Assembly: GCF_900182605.1 (NCBI RefSeq)
Contig: NZ_FXTB01000001.1
Coordinates: 868,001 to 932,000 of the forward strand
DNA: 64,000 nucleotides
Origin: Saccharicrinis carchari
Lineage (GTDB): Bacteria; Bacteroidota; Bacteroidia; Bacteroidales; Marinilabiliaceae
Direction of reading: 5' to 3'
Shown here: positions 30,643 through 38,478 of the stretch, one piece after another
Numbering within the stretch: the first letter of the stretch is position 1
Layout: each line of letters starts with the position of its first letter
The notes under the pieces: model-generated
Database searches by the model: none
What the model was told of the DNA's origin: nothing
Seen by the model: only the letters and a program-made list of their open reading frames with translations
Program-made: the position numbers and the translations under genes

Positions 30643-31704
30643 ATGATGACGAAAAAGAATATATGTGGTATCCAACAGATAGGTGTTGGGGTTAAAAATG
30701 CGAAAGAAGCCTGGAAATGGTATCGCCAAGCTTTTGGTATGGACATCAACGTGTTTGAAGATACTGCCGTTGCAAAACTGATGTTGCCCTACACCAACGG
30801 AAAAGTGTACAAGCGCTACGCAGCCCTGGCAATGAACATGGAAGGTGGTGGAGGTTTTGAAATATGGCAACACAGCGATTTTGAACCACGTCCTCCGGTT
30901 TTTAAAGTACAGCTGGGCGATTGCGGCGTGTTTATTTGTAAAATGAAATGTCGTGATGTTAAAAAGGCCTTTGATAAACATCAGGAAATGGGCTTGGATA
31001 TATTGGGCTTAATTTCCAACGACCCACAAGGAAAACTTCATTATTATTTGAGAGATCCTTACAATAATATTTTTGAAATAGTTGAGGATAAAAATCATTA
31101 CAAAAAGCAAAAATCCGTAACCGGTGGTGTGGCCGGTGCTGTAATAGGGGTGTCCGACATTGAAGAAGCAAAAAAGGTGTATTGCGACATTCTGGAATAC
31201 AGCGAAGTAGTTTATGATAAATCAGGTAGCTTTGATGACCTGGCTCCCATACCCGGCGGAAAAGAAAAATACCGTAGGGTTCTGCTCAAACACCAACCAC
31301 GTACCGGCCCTTTTAGTAAATTATTAGGTCCTACACAAATAGAGCTTGTTCAGGCACTGGAACGCACGCCGCGCAAAATATACGAAAATCGCATTTGGGG
31401 CGAACTGGGATACATACACCTTTGCTTCGACATAATGGGTATGGACCTGTTGAAAGAAGAAGTGAAGCGCAAGGGATTCCCGTTTACCGTAGACAGCTCC
31501 GATGGCTTCGATATGGGTGTAGCAGCGGGTCAGTTCTCCTATATCTCGGATCCCGACGGCACCCCTATCGAGTTTGTGGAAACACATAAACTACCCATCA
31601 TCGAAAAGCTGGGCTGGTATATGAAATTAAAAGGACGTGACCCTAAAAAATCCCTCCCCAACTGGATGATCAATACCCTGAGCTTTAATAGGGTAAAAGA
31701 ATAA
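30643..31704 (+). CDS. double-VOC (glyoxalase/dioxygenase fold) protein
   Basis: A 353-residue protein of two vicinal-oxygen-chelate modules: residues about 5-150 (ICGIQQIGVGVKN, ending FEIVEDKNHY) and about 165-320 (AVIGVSDIEEAKKVYCD, YIHLCFD, IEFVETHK). VOC proteins use a bound metal for isomerisation, ring opening or oxidation. In the first module the usual opening His is Gln (IQQIG), while Glu residues in FEIWQ and FEIVE remain; in the second, His in IHLCF and Glu in IEFVE remain, so the second may be the metal site. Two ATGs (30643, 30646) are in tandem. It is the last gene of the cluster; its reaction is unknown. HPPD-like size, but HPPD signatures are absent. Confidence 0.82.
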   Translation: MMTKKNICGIQQIGVGVKNAKEAWKWYRQAFGMDINVFEDTAVAKLMLPYTNGKVYKRYAALAMNMEGGGGFEIWQHSDFEPRPPVFKVQLGDCGVFICKMKCRDVKKAFDKHQEMGLDILGLISNDPQGKLHYYLRDPYNNIFEIVEDKNHYKKQKSVTGGVAGAVIGVSDIEEAKKVYCDILEYSEVVYDKSGSFDDLAPIPGGKEKYRRVLLKHQPRTGPFSKLLGPTQIELVQALERTPRKIYENRIWGELGYIHLCFDIMGMDLLKEEVKRKGFPFTVDSSDGFDMGVAAGQFSYISDPDGTPIEFVETHKLPIIEKLGWYMKLKGRDPKKSLPNWMINTLSFNRVKE

Positions 31705-31717
31705 AAGGGCATTATAA

Positions 31718-31768
31718 CCCGCATTATATATCACATTACAACATGATGAATATAAATGCGGGGTACCC
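31718..31768 (+). terminator. possible terminator hairpin ending the lipid cluster
   Basis: CCCGCATT (31718-31725) pairs perfectly with AATGCGGG (31755-31762); with one bulged A the stem extends to 11 bp. A GGGTACCC palindrome (31761-31768) overlaps its end. There is no T-run and the loop is about 29 nt, so termination is only a suggestion. It sits 13 bp past the VOC stop and precedes the convergent FKBP gene. The rest of the spacer has two small palindromes: CTGTCGGCGACAG (31821-31833) and GAAAATTAATTTTC (31835-31848). Confidence 0.35.
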
Positions 31769-31880
31769 TAACTTAGCTGAACCCTTTTGGGGGTGCGAAA
31801 ATAAAGGCGAAACTTAGTTGCTGTCGGCGACAGGGAAAATTAATTTTCAGGAAAGCAGCTCTCCATGCAAATTTAAAAAA

Positions 31881-32438
31881 TTACTTACTCAAGTAAGTAA
31901 CTTCAATATCGTAAATGGCAGTTTGGTATTGTTTATTGTCAAGTAGAGATGGGATGATAACTTTGCTTTTGCCGTATTTTCGCATATACGTAACCGCCTC
32001 TTCAATACCCGGCTGCACCCCGGACTGTCCACCAACCACAAAAATTAAGGGATTACCGGTGCCATAATTGGTAACCGGTTCAGACAAACCCACTTCGCCA
32101 TCTTCGTAGGTGCCAATTACCGACCTGTAATAGTAAATCCCCACTTCTTTACCTACAGTTACTACATCACCTGTACCAGTTTCCTTTTCAAAATAAATTA
32201 ATCCTGTTTCAAGCGATTTATCAATTGTGTCCACTGCCTGTCGGGTCCAATATTCTTTCCAATTCAACTTATCGGGATTACTAACCACACTGTCGTGAGG
32301 CACGGTATTTAAAAAAGTATTTAACCTTTCTTGTTCTTTGGCGAACAGCTGACGCGAGGTTTCAATTTTTTTGGTATCGCAACTAACGGCAAGCACTACC
32401 AAAAGCAAAGCAAACGCCTTTATCACTAATTTTATCAT
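31881..32438 (-). CDS. FKBP-like lipoprotein (degenerate peptidyl-prolyl isomerase)
   Basis: I use the ATG at 32438 (185 residues): it opens into a lipoprotein signal MIKLVIKAFALLLVVLAVSC (Cys20), whereas the longer frame from 32492 adds 18 residues before it. The mature part has an FKBP-like end: VQPGIEEAVTYM, then KVIIPSLLDN, then YDIEVTYL. The glycine-rich turns and active-site aromatics of FKBPs are partly lost and IP-SLLDN replaces the usual IP-xxxAYG, so catalytic activity is doubtful. It is 72 bp downstream of a second FKBP lipoprotein and may act as its partner in folding outer-membrane or gliding-related proteins. Confidence 0.72.
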   Translation of the reverse strand: MIKLVIKAFALLLVVLAVSCDTKKIETSRQLFAKEQERLNTFLNTVPHDSVVSNPDKLNWKEYWTRQAVDTIDKSLETGLIYFEKETGTGDVVTVGKEVGIYYYRSVIGTYEDGEVGLSEPVTNYGTGNPLIFVVGGQSGVQPGIEEAVTYMRKYGKSKVIIPSLLDNKQYQTAIYDIEVTYLSK

Positions 32439-32509
32439 TATATAAGCATCTAAGTTTATTAATACGCAAAGTAAATGTTTTATTATATTCATTCAAATAA
32501 AGGCGCTCA

Positions 32510-33040
32510 TTATTTGTTCTTTTTCAAATCAACGAGCTCTACTTTATAGAGCAATATGGAACGCCCGGGTATTTTATCGTCATCGCCCACCAAACCATGT
32601 GCTCTGTGTGGAGGCATTATAAAAGTAGCTTTGGCTCCTTTTTGCATCAACAGAATCCCCTCTTCAAGGCCGGCTTCAACTCCCCCCTGCCCTACTTTAA
32701 ACGATCTGTAACCCAATGAATCGGAACTGTAACATGGCGTTCCATCGAGCAAATAAATATCGTAAGCAATTTTAACAACATCCCCGTTGTCGGCATACTC
32801 ACCATCGCCTGCCTTATCAATTTGGTACCAGAGTCCGGTTTCCGTTTCCAGCATATTATAGTTATTTTCTTCGGCATATTTTTTAATTACCGAAGCATCC
32901 TTCCCCACCATATAACGATTTACCGATATAAGCTCTTCAGCGGTTACCTTTCGTTTATCAGGCTTATCTTTGTTTTGTATTTTACATGCGCTTGCACAAA
33001 GCAATAAAAGCACCATAATACAACTGTATCTATATCTCAT
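32510..33040 (-). CDS. FKBP-type peptidyl-prolyl isomerase lipoprotein, GldI-like
   Basis: The start at 33040 gives 176 residues opening into MRYRYSCIMVLLLLCASAC (lipobox, Cys19), preferred to 33094, which lies 18 codons earlier. The FKBP domain occupies about residues 85-172: GEYADNGDVVKIAYDIYLLDG, then KVGQGGVEAGLEEGI, FIMPPHRAHG and ILLYKVELV. These match active FKBPs, which catalyse cis/trans isomerisation before Pro. Lipid-anchored FKBPs next to NrnA in Bacteroidota are often called gliding-motility protein GldI, which assists folding of secreted proteins; that assignment rests on position and domain. The start overlaps the end of the nrnA gene by 11 bp, implying coupling. Confidence 0.82.
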   Translation of the reverse strand: MRYRYSCIMVLLLLCASACKIQNKDKPDKRKVTAEELISVNRYMVGKDASVIKKYAEENNYNMLETETGLWYQIDKAGDGEYADNGDVVKIAYDIYLLDGTPCYSSDSLGYRSFKVGQGGVEAGLEEGILLMQKGAKATFIMPPHRAHGLVGDDDKIPGRSILLYKVELVDLKKNK

Positions 33041-34055
33041 TATTTTTAAATTTATTGTAAAAATTGGGCAGTTCATTTTTAAATCTATCCACACATTCTT
33101 TTAATGAGGAAGCAGATTCGCCACCCGCCGCGTTGCGATGTCCGCCGCCCGAAAAATGAAGTTCCGAAAACTTGTTTACCGGAACCTCGCCACGCGAACG
33201 GAACGAACATTTTATTTTATCGTCCTGCTCCAAAAAAAAGCCAGAAATATTTATCCCTTCAATACTTAATGGATAATTAACAAAGCCTTCCGTATCACCG
33301 GGTTGAAAATGATGCTGTGCCAGTTCGTTTTTATCCAGGTATATAAATGCGGCTTCCTGATCGGGCATCAAAAACAGTTTATTAGCCAACACATGCCCCA
33401 ACAACTTCATCCTACTGAAAGAATTACTGTGAAATACGAGTTGATGAATCTTGTCCTTATCTATACTTTTCTCTAACAGTCCTGCTATCATCCTATAGGT
33501 TTCGGGCCTGGATGAATTATAGCTGAGTGAGCCGGTATCGGTCATTATTCCCGTGTAAAAACATTCTGCGGCATCTACTCCCACCTGTTCGTTCCATCCC
33601 ATTTTATTGATGAGGTGATAGCTTAATTCGCAGGTAGAGGAACTGGATGGTACCGATATCATCACATCCGCAATGGAATCGGGATACGGGTGATGGTCTA
33701 TCATCACCTTTTTGCTTTTCAGCTTTTCCAATTCCTTCTCCAGTTTACCGGTACGCTTTAAACAATTAAAATCTACATACATCAATAAATCTGCTTTTTT
33801 TAACAAGGCTATTGCCAGCCCACTATCCTTTTCAAAGTTGATAGTGTCATCCGCACCTTTCATCCATCCAAGAAACATTGGATAGGCTGTCGGGTTGAGC
33901 ACAGTAGGCTCTTTACCCATTTTTTTTAATACATGCCACCAGCCCAACGAAGCCCCCATAGCATCGCCATCCGGATTTAAATGGGGCACGATTACAATCC
34001 GATTGGACGTTTGAATTAACTGTTTTAAGGATTCTACTAATGTGCTATCTGTCAT
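33030..34055 (-). CDS. nrnA: DHH/DHHA1 phosphoesterase, NrnA (oligoribonuclease/pAp phosphatase)
   Basis: A 341-residue cytoplasmic enzyme that degrades nanoRNAs from the end and dephosphorylates 3'-phosphoadenosine 5'-phosphate. The DHH core motifs are present: HLNPDGDAMG (residues 25-34, metal ligands His25, Asp29, Asp31), YVDFNCL (93-99) and IDHHPYPD (119-126). The DHHA1 signature GGGHRNAAGG is at 303-312. Length and domain order match NrnA. Pairing with GldI-type FKBPs is a usual Bacteroidota arrangement. Divergent from ndk over 224 bp; CAAAGATA (34074-34081) is a tentative minus-strand -7 box. Confidence 0.95.
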   Translation of the reverse strand: MTDSTLVESLKQLIQTSNRIVIVPHLNPDGDAMGASLGWWHVLKKMGKEPTVLNPTAYPMFLGWMKGADDTINFEKDSGLAIALLKKADLLMYVDFNCLKRTGKLEKELEKLKSKKVMIDHHPYPDSIADVMISVPSSSSTCELSYHLINKMGWNEQVGVDAAECFYTGIMTDTGSLSYNSSRPETYRMIAGLLEKSIDKDKIHQLVFHSNSFSRMKLLGHVLANKLFLMPDQEAAFIYLDKNELAQHHFQPGDTEGFVNYPLSIEGINISGFFLEQDDKIKCSFRSRGEVPVNKFSELHFSGGGHRNAAGGESASSLKECVDRFKNELPNFYNKFKNNEI

Positions 34056-34279
34056 ATACTCGTTTTAAGTGGTCAAAGATAGATAAATAATGACAAACGG
34101 ATTTTGACTATGCACAAATAATTACTAATATTATCTGCCTTTATACCATGCTTTGCAACAGAGATAAAACAAGCCCTCTTTTGCAGACCTTAGATTAATA
34201 TTATTTGACTTGAACAAGCCGGCCTGTTTGGCATAGGCTGATATAAGTTACTGAACAACAACCAAAAAATAAATTTAAT

Positions 34280-34711
34280 ATGGCCGGAAACAAAACATTG
34301 ACAATTATTAAACCCTTTGCGGTTAAAAACGGCAAATTGGGTGCTATCCTTCACAAAATAGAAGAATCGGGCTACCGTTTTGCAGCGATTAAAACCTTAA
34401 AACTCGAAAAACACGAAGCCGAAGAGTTTTATGCCGAACACCAGGGTAAGCCTTTTTTTGACGACCTCACTGATTTTATGTCGTCGGGACCTATAACCGC
34501 TGCCATTTTAACCAAAGAAAATGCCGTTGAAGATTTTCGTTACCTGATTGGTGCTACTGATCCCAGTGAAGCTCAGGAAGGAACCATCCGAAAAATGTTT
34601 GCCACTAGTAAAACGCGCAACGCTATTCACGGCTCCGATAGCGACGAAAGTGCCGATCGTGAATGTGACTTTTTCTTTAGCCGCCGCGAAAGGTTAAAAA
34701 CAGATATTTGA
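34280..34711 (+). CDS. ndk: nucleoside-diphosphate kinase
   Basis: A 143-residue cytoplasmic enzyme that transfers the gamma phosphate of ATP to nucleoside diphosphates through a phospho-histidine. The active site RNAIHGSDS places the catalytic His at 117. The N-terminal TLTIIKPFAVKNG block is the expected first strand; the usual KPDA is KPFA here. A short insertion (LTDFMSSGP) matches the family's Kpn loop. Its length is standard for bacterial NDKs. It is a single-gene unit closed by the terminator at 34740-34769. Confidence 0.97.
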   Translation: MAGNKTLTIIKPFAVKNGKLGAILHKIEESGYRFAAIKTLKLEKHEAEEFYAEHQGKPFFDDLTDFMSSGPITAAILTKENAVEDFRYLIGATDPSEAQEGTIRKMFATSKTRNAIHGSDSDESADRECDFFFSRRERLKTDI

Positions 34712-34739
34712 TAAAAGAGAATATTGTATTCATTCAATG

Positions 34740-34769
34740 GAGGCTGTATTATAGCAGCCTCTTTTTTTT
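34740..34769 (+). terminator. intrinsic terminator of ndk
   Basis: GAGGCTG (34740-34746) pairs with CAGCCTC (34755-34761), followed at once by eight T (34762-34769). Seven-bp GC-rich stem, 8-nt loop and full T-run make this a good rho-independent terminator, 28 bp past the ndk stop. Confidence 0.9.
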
Positions 34770-34907
34770 CATAGCTGACCCGCATAAGTAAATCCCTGGC
34801 CTTTATTAAAGCATAGGATGCTTATCTATTTTGCCTATTCTTCTTTAAATTATTTAAAGCTCCACATAATAAAAAAGGTATATTAATCAATTATATTGGC
34901 TTTGGTT

Positions 34908-36785
34908 TTACAATTTTATTTCCTCACCAAAAGGAAATGCCAACTCAAAAATATGACCTTCCATAAGCATTACCATTAGATTGCCCTCCCGATTAAGCAT
35001 TAATTTATTTACGGAGGAGTTGCCCAGTTTATAACGGTAGATCAATTGACCCCCATCCGTATTTATGGCAAACACCTCACCATTTTTAGTACCTCCGTAG
35101 AGTACGCCATTCTGCTCAATCATGGGACATGGGTTATGCTCATAGCCAAAACCGCAATCCAAAGCCCATAGTTCACCTTTTTCCGGGATATCGGTGGGGT
35201 AAGCCACCACGGTATCGTTCATTAGCTTGGCAAACATATATTCTTTATCGGCCGACATGCCCATGGATTCGCGCACTTGATGCTCATTGGTGCGGTACAA
35301 CTGCTTGCCGGTTTTCAGATCGAGAACGGTAAAATACCGGTCCGGCGCCACCAAAAACACTTTACCCTTAGCCACCGCCGGCACAACATTACCGGGTGAA
35401 TAAAGGATAGCACCGTGTCCGTTGTTCCATTTCCAGTTCAGCTTTCCCGTGGTTTTGTCTACACAATACAAATGACGATCCCAGGCTCCAAATATTACCT
35501 CTTTATAGGTAACGCAAGGTTTTACCTGCACAAAACCCTCCACATCATTGAACTGCCAAACCAACGTGCCGTTTGATGCATTGATACTGGCCATGCCGCC
35601 TTTGCCAAGAGATATGAAAATTTGATCGCCATCCACCACCCCTTCACCAAAAATGGGATGAGCAAATTCTGTTTCCCATACGGGCATACCGTCGGCCACG
35701 TTAAATGCCCGCACTTTACCTTGTGAGGTTCCAACTATGAGCATATTTTTGTAAAACACCGGCGTACCGTATTGCGGGGTACCCAAATGGTGTTCCCAAA
35801 GCATTTGCTTATCGGTTTTGTTGATGCAGCGCAAATAGCCATCAGAGCTTAGCCAGGCCAACATGCCCGAAGGATGCATATCAAAACCACCCAAAACAGA
35901 AGCACTATCGGTATAGTCCCATTTTACCGCTACCCTTTCAAATTGTTTGTTGATATCGTAATTGGGTAGTTCCGATATGGACAAACCCTCAATTTGCTTT
36001 GATTCATGGATGTTCCAGGCAAACATCTGTTCCGGCGTTTGTCCCAACTTTTTCTCACTTACCCACACCGAATCGCCTTTAAGCTCTACGAGGTTATAGC
36101 CCTGGTCTGTTTTGTCGCGACTAAGCAGCGCACGGCCCATAATTCCGGTTATGCCGTTAAAATTCATCATTTGCAGTTTATGGCCATGCCCACAGAGGGC
36201 CATTTTAACATTTTGTTGTTTCAATGTTTCTGTTATTTCGGGCCAGTTGTCCAGTCCATCCGCCAAGGGATAGTGGGCCATAGCAATAATGTGTTTCGAT
36301 TTATCGCCTGAGGACAGGGTCTTCTGTAACCAGGCCATATCTTCTTGCTTTACATGGCCGTCGCCCATTTTCATATAGGGGCCGGTATTGAATCCCACAA
36401 AACGATAGGTATCCTGATTAAAATCGAATCGATCGTCGCCGAATACCTTTTTATAGGTAGCACCTCCGGTTTCAGACCAATTGGTTTCGTGATTACCTGG
36501 TAATATATAATAGGGTTTGTTCAGGGAATCCAGGATGGCTTTTACCGCATTGAGCTCGGCATCGGAACCCATATTGGACAAATCGCCGGTGATGACCACA
36601 AAATTGGCATCACTGCGGTTTATTTCGCCTACTGCCCGGGCAAATACCATTTCGTTCTCGTTACCCGGAACAACATGAATGTCGGTAAGAAAAGCAAACT
36701 TTACCGAATCGGAGGATTGGCACGACCATAGCAATACGGATAAAAGCAGAAGAAGTATGGCTTTGGGATAGAAATGAACTTTCAT
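34908..36785 (-). CDS. metallophosphoesterase lipoprotein fused to PQQ-type beta-propeller
   Basis: Start at 36785 gives 625 residues; MKVHFYPK leads into a lipoprotein signal with lipobox LLWSC (Cys22), while the upstream in-frame start at 36821 adds 12 residues. Residues about 30-250 are a calcineurin-like phosphoesterase with all metal motifs: TDIH (Asp35, His37), GDLS (Asp68), GNHE (Asn98, His99), AHYP (His171) and GHGH (200-202). Residues about 280-620 carry PQQ/pyrrolo-quinoline-type propeller blades with recurring LVW.., GKLNWKW and GGQLIYRYK sequences. Substrate may be a phosphodiester or phosphomonoester at the cell surface. It is the last of the minus-strand run and separated from the T9SS gene by a terminator. 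Confidence 0.9.
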   Translation of the reverse strand: MKVHFYPKAILLLLLSVLLWSCQSSDSVKFAFLTDIHVVPGNENEMVFARAVGEINRSDANFVVITGDLSNMGSDAELNAVKAILDSLNKPYYILPGNHETNWSETGGATYKKVFGDDRFDFNQDTYRFVGFNTGPYMKMGDGHVKQEDMAWLQKTLSSGDKSKHIIAMAHYPLADGLDNWPEITETLKQQNVKMALCGHGHKLQMMNFNGITGIMGRALLSRDKTDQGYNLVELKGDSVWVSEKKLGQTPEQMFAWNIHESKQIEGLSISELPNYDINKQFERVAVKWDYTDSASVLGGFDMHPSGMLAWLSSDGYLRCINKTDKQMLWEHHLGTPQYGTPVFYKNMLIVGTSQGKVRAFNVADGMPVWETEFAHPIFGEGVVDGDQIFISLGKGGMASINASNGTLVWQFNDVEGFVQVKPCVTYKEVIFGAWDRHLYCVDKTTGKLNWKWNNGHGAILYSPGNVVPAVAKGKVFLVAPDRYFTVLDLKTGKQLYRTNEHQVRESMGMSADKEYMFAKLMNDTVVAYPTDIPEKGELWALDCGFGYEHNPCPMIEQNGVLYGGTKNGEVFAINTDGGQLIYRYKLGNSSVNKLMLNREGNLMVMLMEGHIFELAFPFGEEIKL

Positions 36786-36806
36786 AATTTTAAAATTAGT
36801 ATCGGG

Positions 36807-36903
36807 TATCAAGAATATCAAGACATAACCTGTCCCGCCTTAGCAGGAAGTATCAAGTATCAAGATAAAAGTATCAACACAACCTGTTCTGCCATAGCGG
36901 AAG
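36807..36903. repeat. TATCAAG heptamer cluster and degenerate CCTG repeats
   Basis: TATCAAG occurs at 36807-36813, 36816-36822, 36851-36857 and 36858-36864, with a variant TATCAAC at 36872-36878. Two longer related units alternate with them: AACCTGTCCCGCCTTAGCAGG near 36827-36848 and AACCTGTTCTGCCATAGCGG near 36881-36900. The block lies directly upstream of the metallophosphoesterase start, in the region that would be its leader. No palindromic spacing typical of CRISPR is present. Confidence 0.6.
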
Positions 36904-36958
36904 AGACAATAAGACTTAGGTGTGACGTCAACAAAGGCTACGTACGCTGTCGGGTCAT

Positions 36959-36991
36959 AAAAAAGGCTGCCGAATATTAAGGCAGCCTTTT
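36959..36991 (-). terminator. intrinsic terminator of the 37010-38386 gene
   Basis: Perfect 11-bp stem AAAAGGCTGCC (36961-36971) with GGCAGCCTTTT (36981-36991) and a 9-nt loop. On the minus strand it ends in at least six T (A-run 36959-36964). It is 18 bp past the stop of the T9SS-tailed gene. Confidence 0.85.
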
Positions 36992-37009
36992 AGTATCAAT
37001 TACAAAAAA

Positions 37010-38386
37010 TTACTTAACCATTACTTTTTGTTTTACGGTTTGGCCGTTGGCTTTAACTCCTGAAATCACATACAGTCCTTTTAATCCGTCCACGTTAATT
37101 TCATTGGCATTGTTTATCGAATGAATTAACCTGCCCGATAGGTCGTAAAGATTTACTTTTGCCATTTCGGTATTGAATCTTACCACTCCCGTTGCCGGGT
37201 TATTTACCACAAATTTATCCGCAGCCAACTCACCGCCTACGGAAGTGCCCGGATCCATCGTAAGCTTATAACAAGCAATACCGTTGTTGGCTACCATCAT
37301 AAACAATAGCACTTGCTCAGGCTGAACATCCACAGCAACCGGATAAGAAAAGGAAGTGTTTTTTTCGGAACCCATACCTAAGGCAGGTATGATACCCAGG
37401 GAAACGGCTGCCTCAAAACTACCACCGGGCAATTCAAATAATTCAAAAGCGTTTAAAGGTGTACCAGCCCAGTTGGTTGTAGGGGCAAACACAAAGTCGC
37501 GATCCTTGAACTGAAACCAACTACCACCTGAAACACCTTCCTGCTGCGTAGTCACCTCCCCGGTAAAGCTGGCCAGCATATTACCATCCATATCGAAAAC
37601 CATAGGTTGTGTTCCATGTCCGTCAACCATAAAGGTAGTTTCATTTATTGGGAATAATTGGGGCGCAATCCCCAAGCTTACAGGGGCTCCCTCGGCCGGT
37701 GCGGGCACGGACTCTAACAGTTCAATGATGGTTGGTTCGGCAACAACAACGCCATTCACAAAATCCCAGCGCAGTACAAACTTATCGCTTGCAGCAGCGG
37801 TAATCAAATAACCATTTTTACCATCGGCAATGTCGCCGTAAAAATTCATACCATCACCTAGTCGCATTCCAGGATAAACTGCATCGCCCACATTGTGCCA
37901 CATAAATAATGGGGTAACGGCATTTCCATTGTCCGGATCTACCATATAAGCCCTAAAATGGCCATTGGGCTCACCAGATTCTGCATCAACAGACTGGGTG
38001 TTGCCAGCCAAACTCGTAATAATAATCTTACCCGACTCGGTAACGGCAATACTGTTGATGGGCAAAGTTCCACCAGAAACATCTTCTGGTGCCAAAGTAA
38101 TAGTTTCTGACGGAATTTCGAGACCTGTGGCCGCATCCAAAACAACAATCTTGTTGCCACCATTTCTGGATGCAATATAGATCTTACCATCCATGTGGGT
38201 CATTCCACGCTCTGTTGTTCCTCCCATCCATGCGGGTGCATCTCCCGGTATCCATTCTTCTTCCACCGGATCCCAAGTCGCATTACTTTGTTTACTATGA
38301 TCCCATACTTTCTCGACCATGGGGGTCTGTGCAAAAGCTGTAAAGGTTAAAAACAGCCCTGTTAACAAAAGAGTAAAGTTTTTCAT
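37010..38386 (-). CDS. T9SS-sorted propeller-like surface protein, function unknown
   Basis: The ATG at 38386 gives 458 residues with a clear signal peptide (MKNFTLLLTGLFLTFTAFAQ); an alternative start at 38410 adds eight residues. The mature part has repeated beta segments (GKIYIASRNGGNKIVVLDAATG, FVVNNPATGVVRFNT) suggestive of a beta-propeller that reports on a scored quantity, but I cannot place the family with certainty. The last 75 residues (from NNPATGVVRF through NLYDLSGRLIHS and a final KQKVMVK) are a Por_Secre_tail T9SS type A sorting signal, so the protein is exported across the outer membrane. It ends the transcript at a strong terminator and follows the amidase gene by 92 bp. Confidence 0.8.
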   Translation of the reverse strand: MKNFTLLLTGLFLTFTAFAQTPMVEKVWDHSKQSNATWDPVEEEWIPGDAPAWMGGTTERGMTHMDGKIYIASRNGGNKIVVLDAATGLEIPSETITLAPEDVSGGTLPINSIAVTESGKIIITSLAGNTQSVDAESGEPNGHFRAYMVDPDNGNAVTPLFMWHNVGDAVYPGMRLGDGMNFYGDIADGKNGYLITAAASDKFVLRWDFVNGVVVAEPTIIELLESVPAPAEGAPVSLGIAPQLFPINETTFMVDGHGTQPMVFDMDGNMLASFTGEVTTQQEGVSGGSWFQFKDRDFVFAPTTNWAGTPLNAFELFELPGGSFEAAVSLGIIPALGMGSEKNTSFSYPVAVDVQPEQVLLFMMVANNGIACYKLTMDPGTSVGGELAADKFVVNNPATGVVRFNTEMAKVNLYDLSGRLIHSINNANEINVDGLKGLYVISGVKANGQTVKQKVMVK

Positions 38387-38478
38387 GACAATTAATTTTA
38401 GGTTAAACAAAACATGAATACAACAATAATATAATTGATAGATACGGGCAGGAAAACAGAGCCCTCCTGCCCATACAT

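Noticed and set aside
36807-36903. TATCAAG repeats as a CRISPR remnant
   Set aside because: Units are 7 bp, unequally spaced and there is no cas gene; not a CRISPR array.
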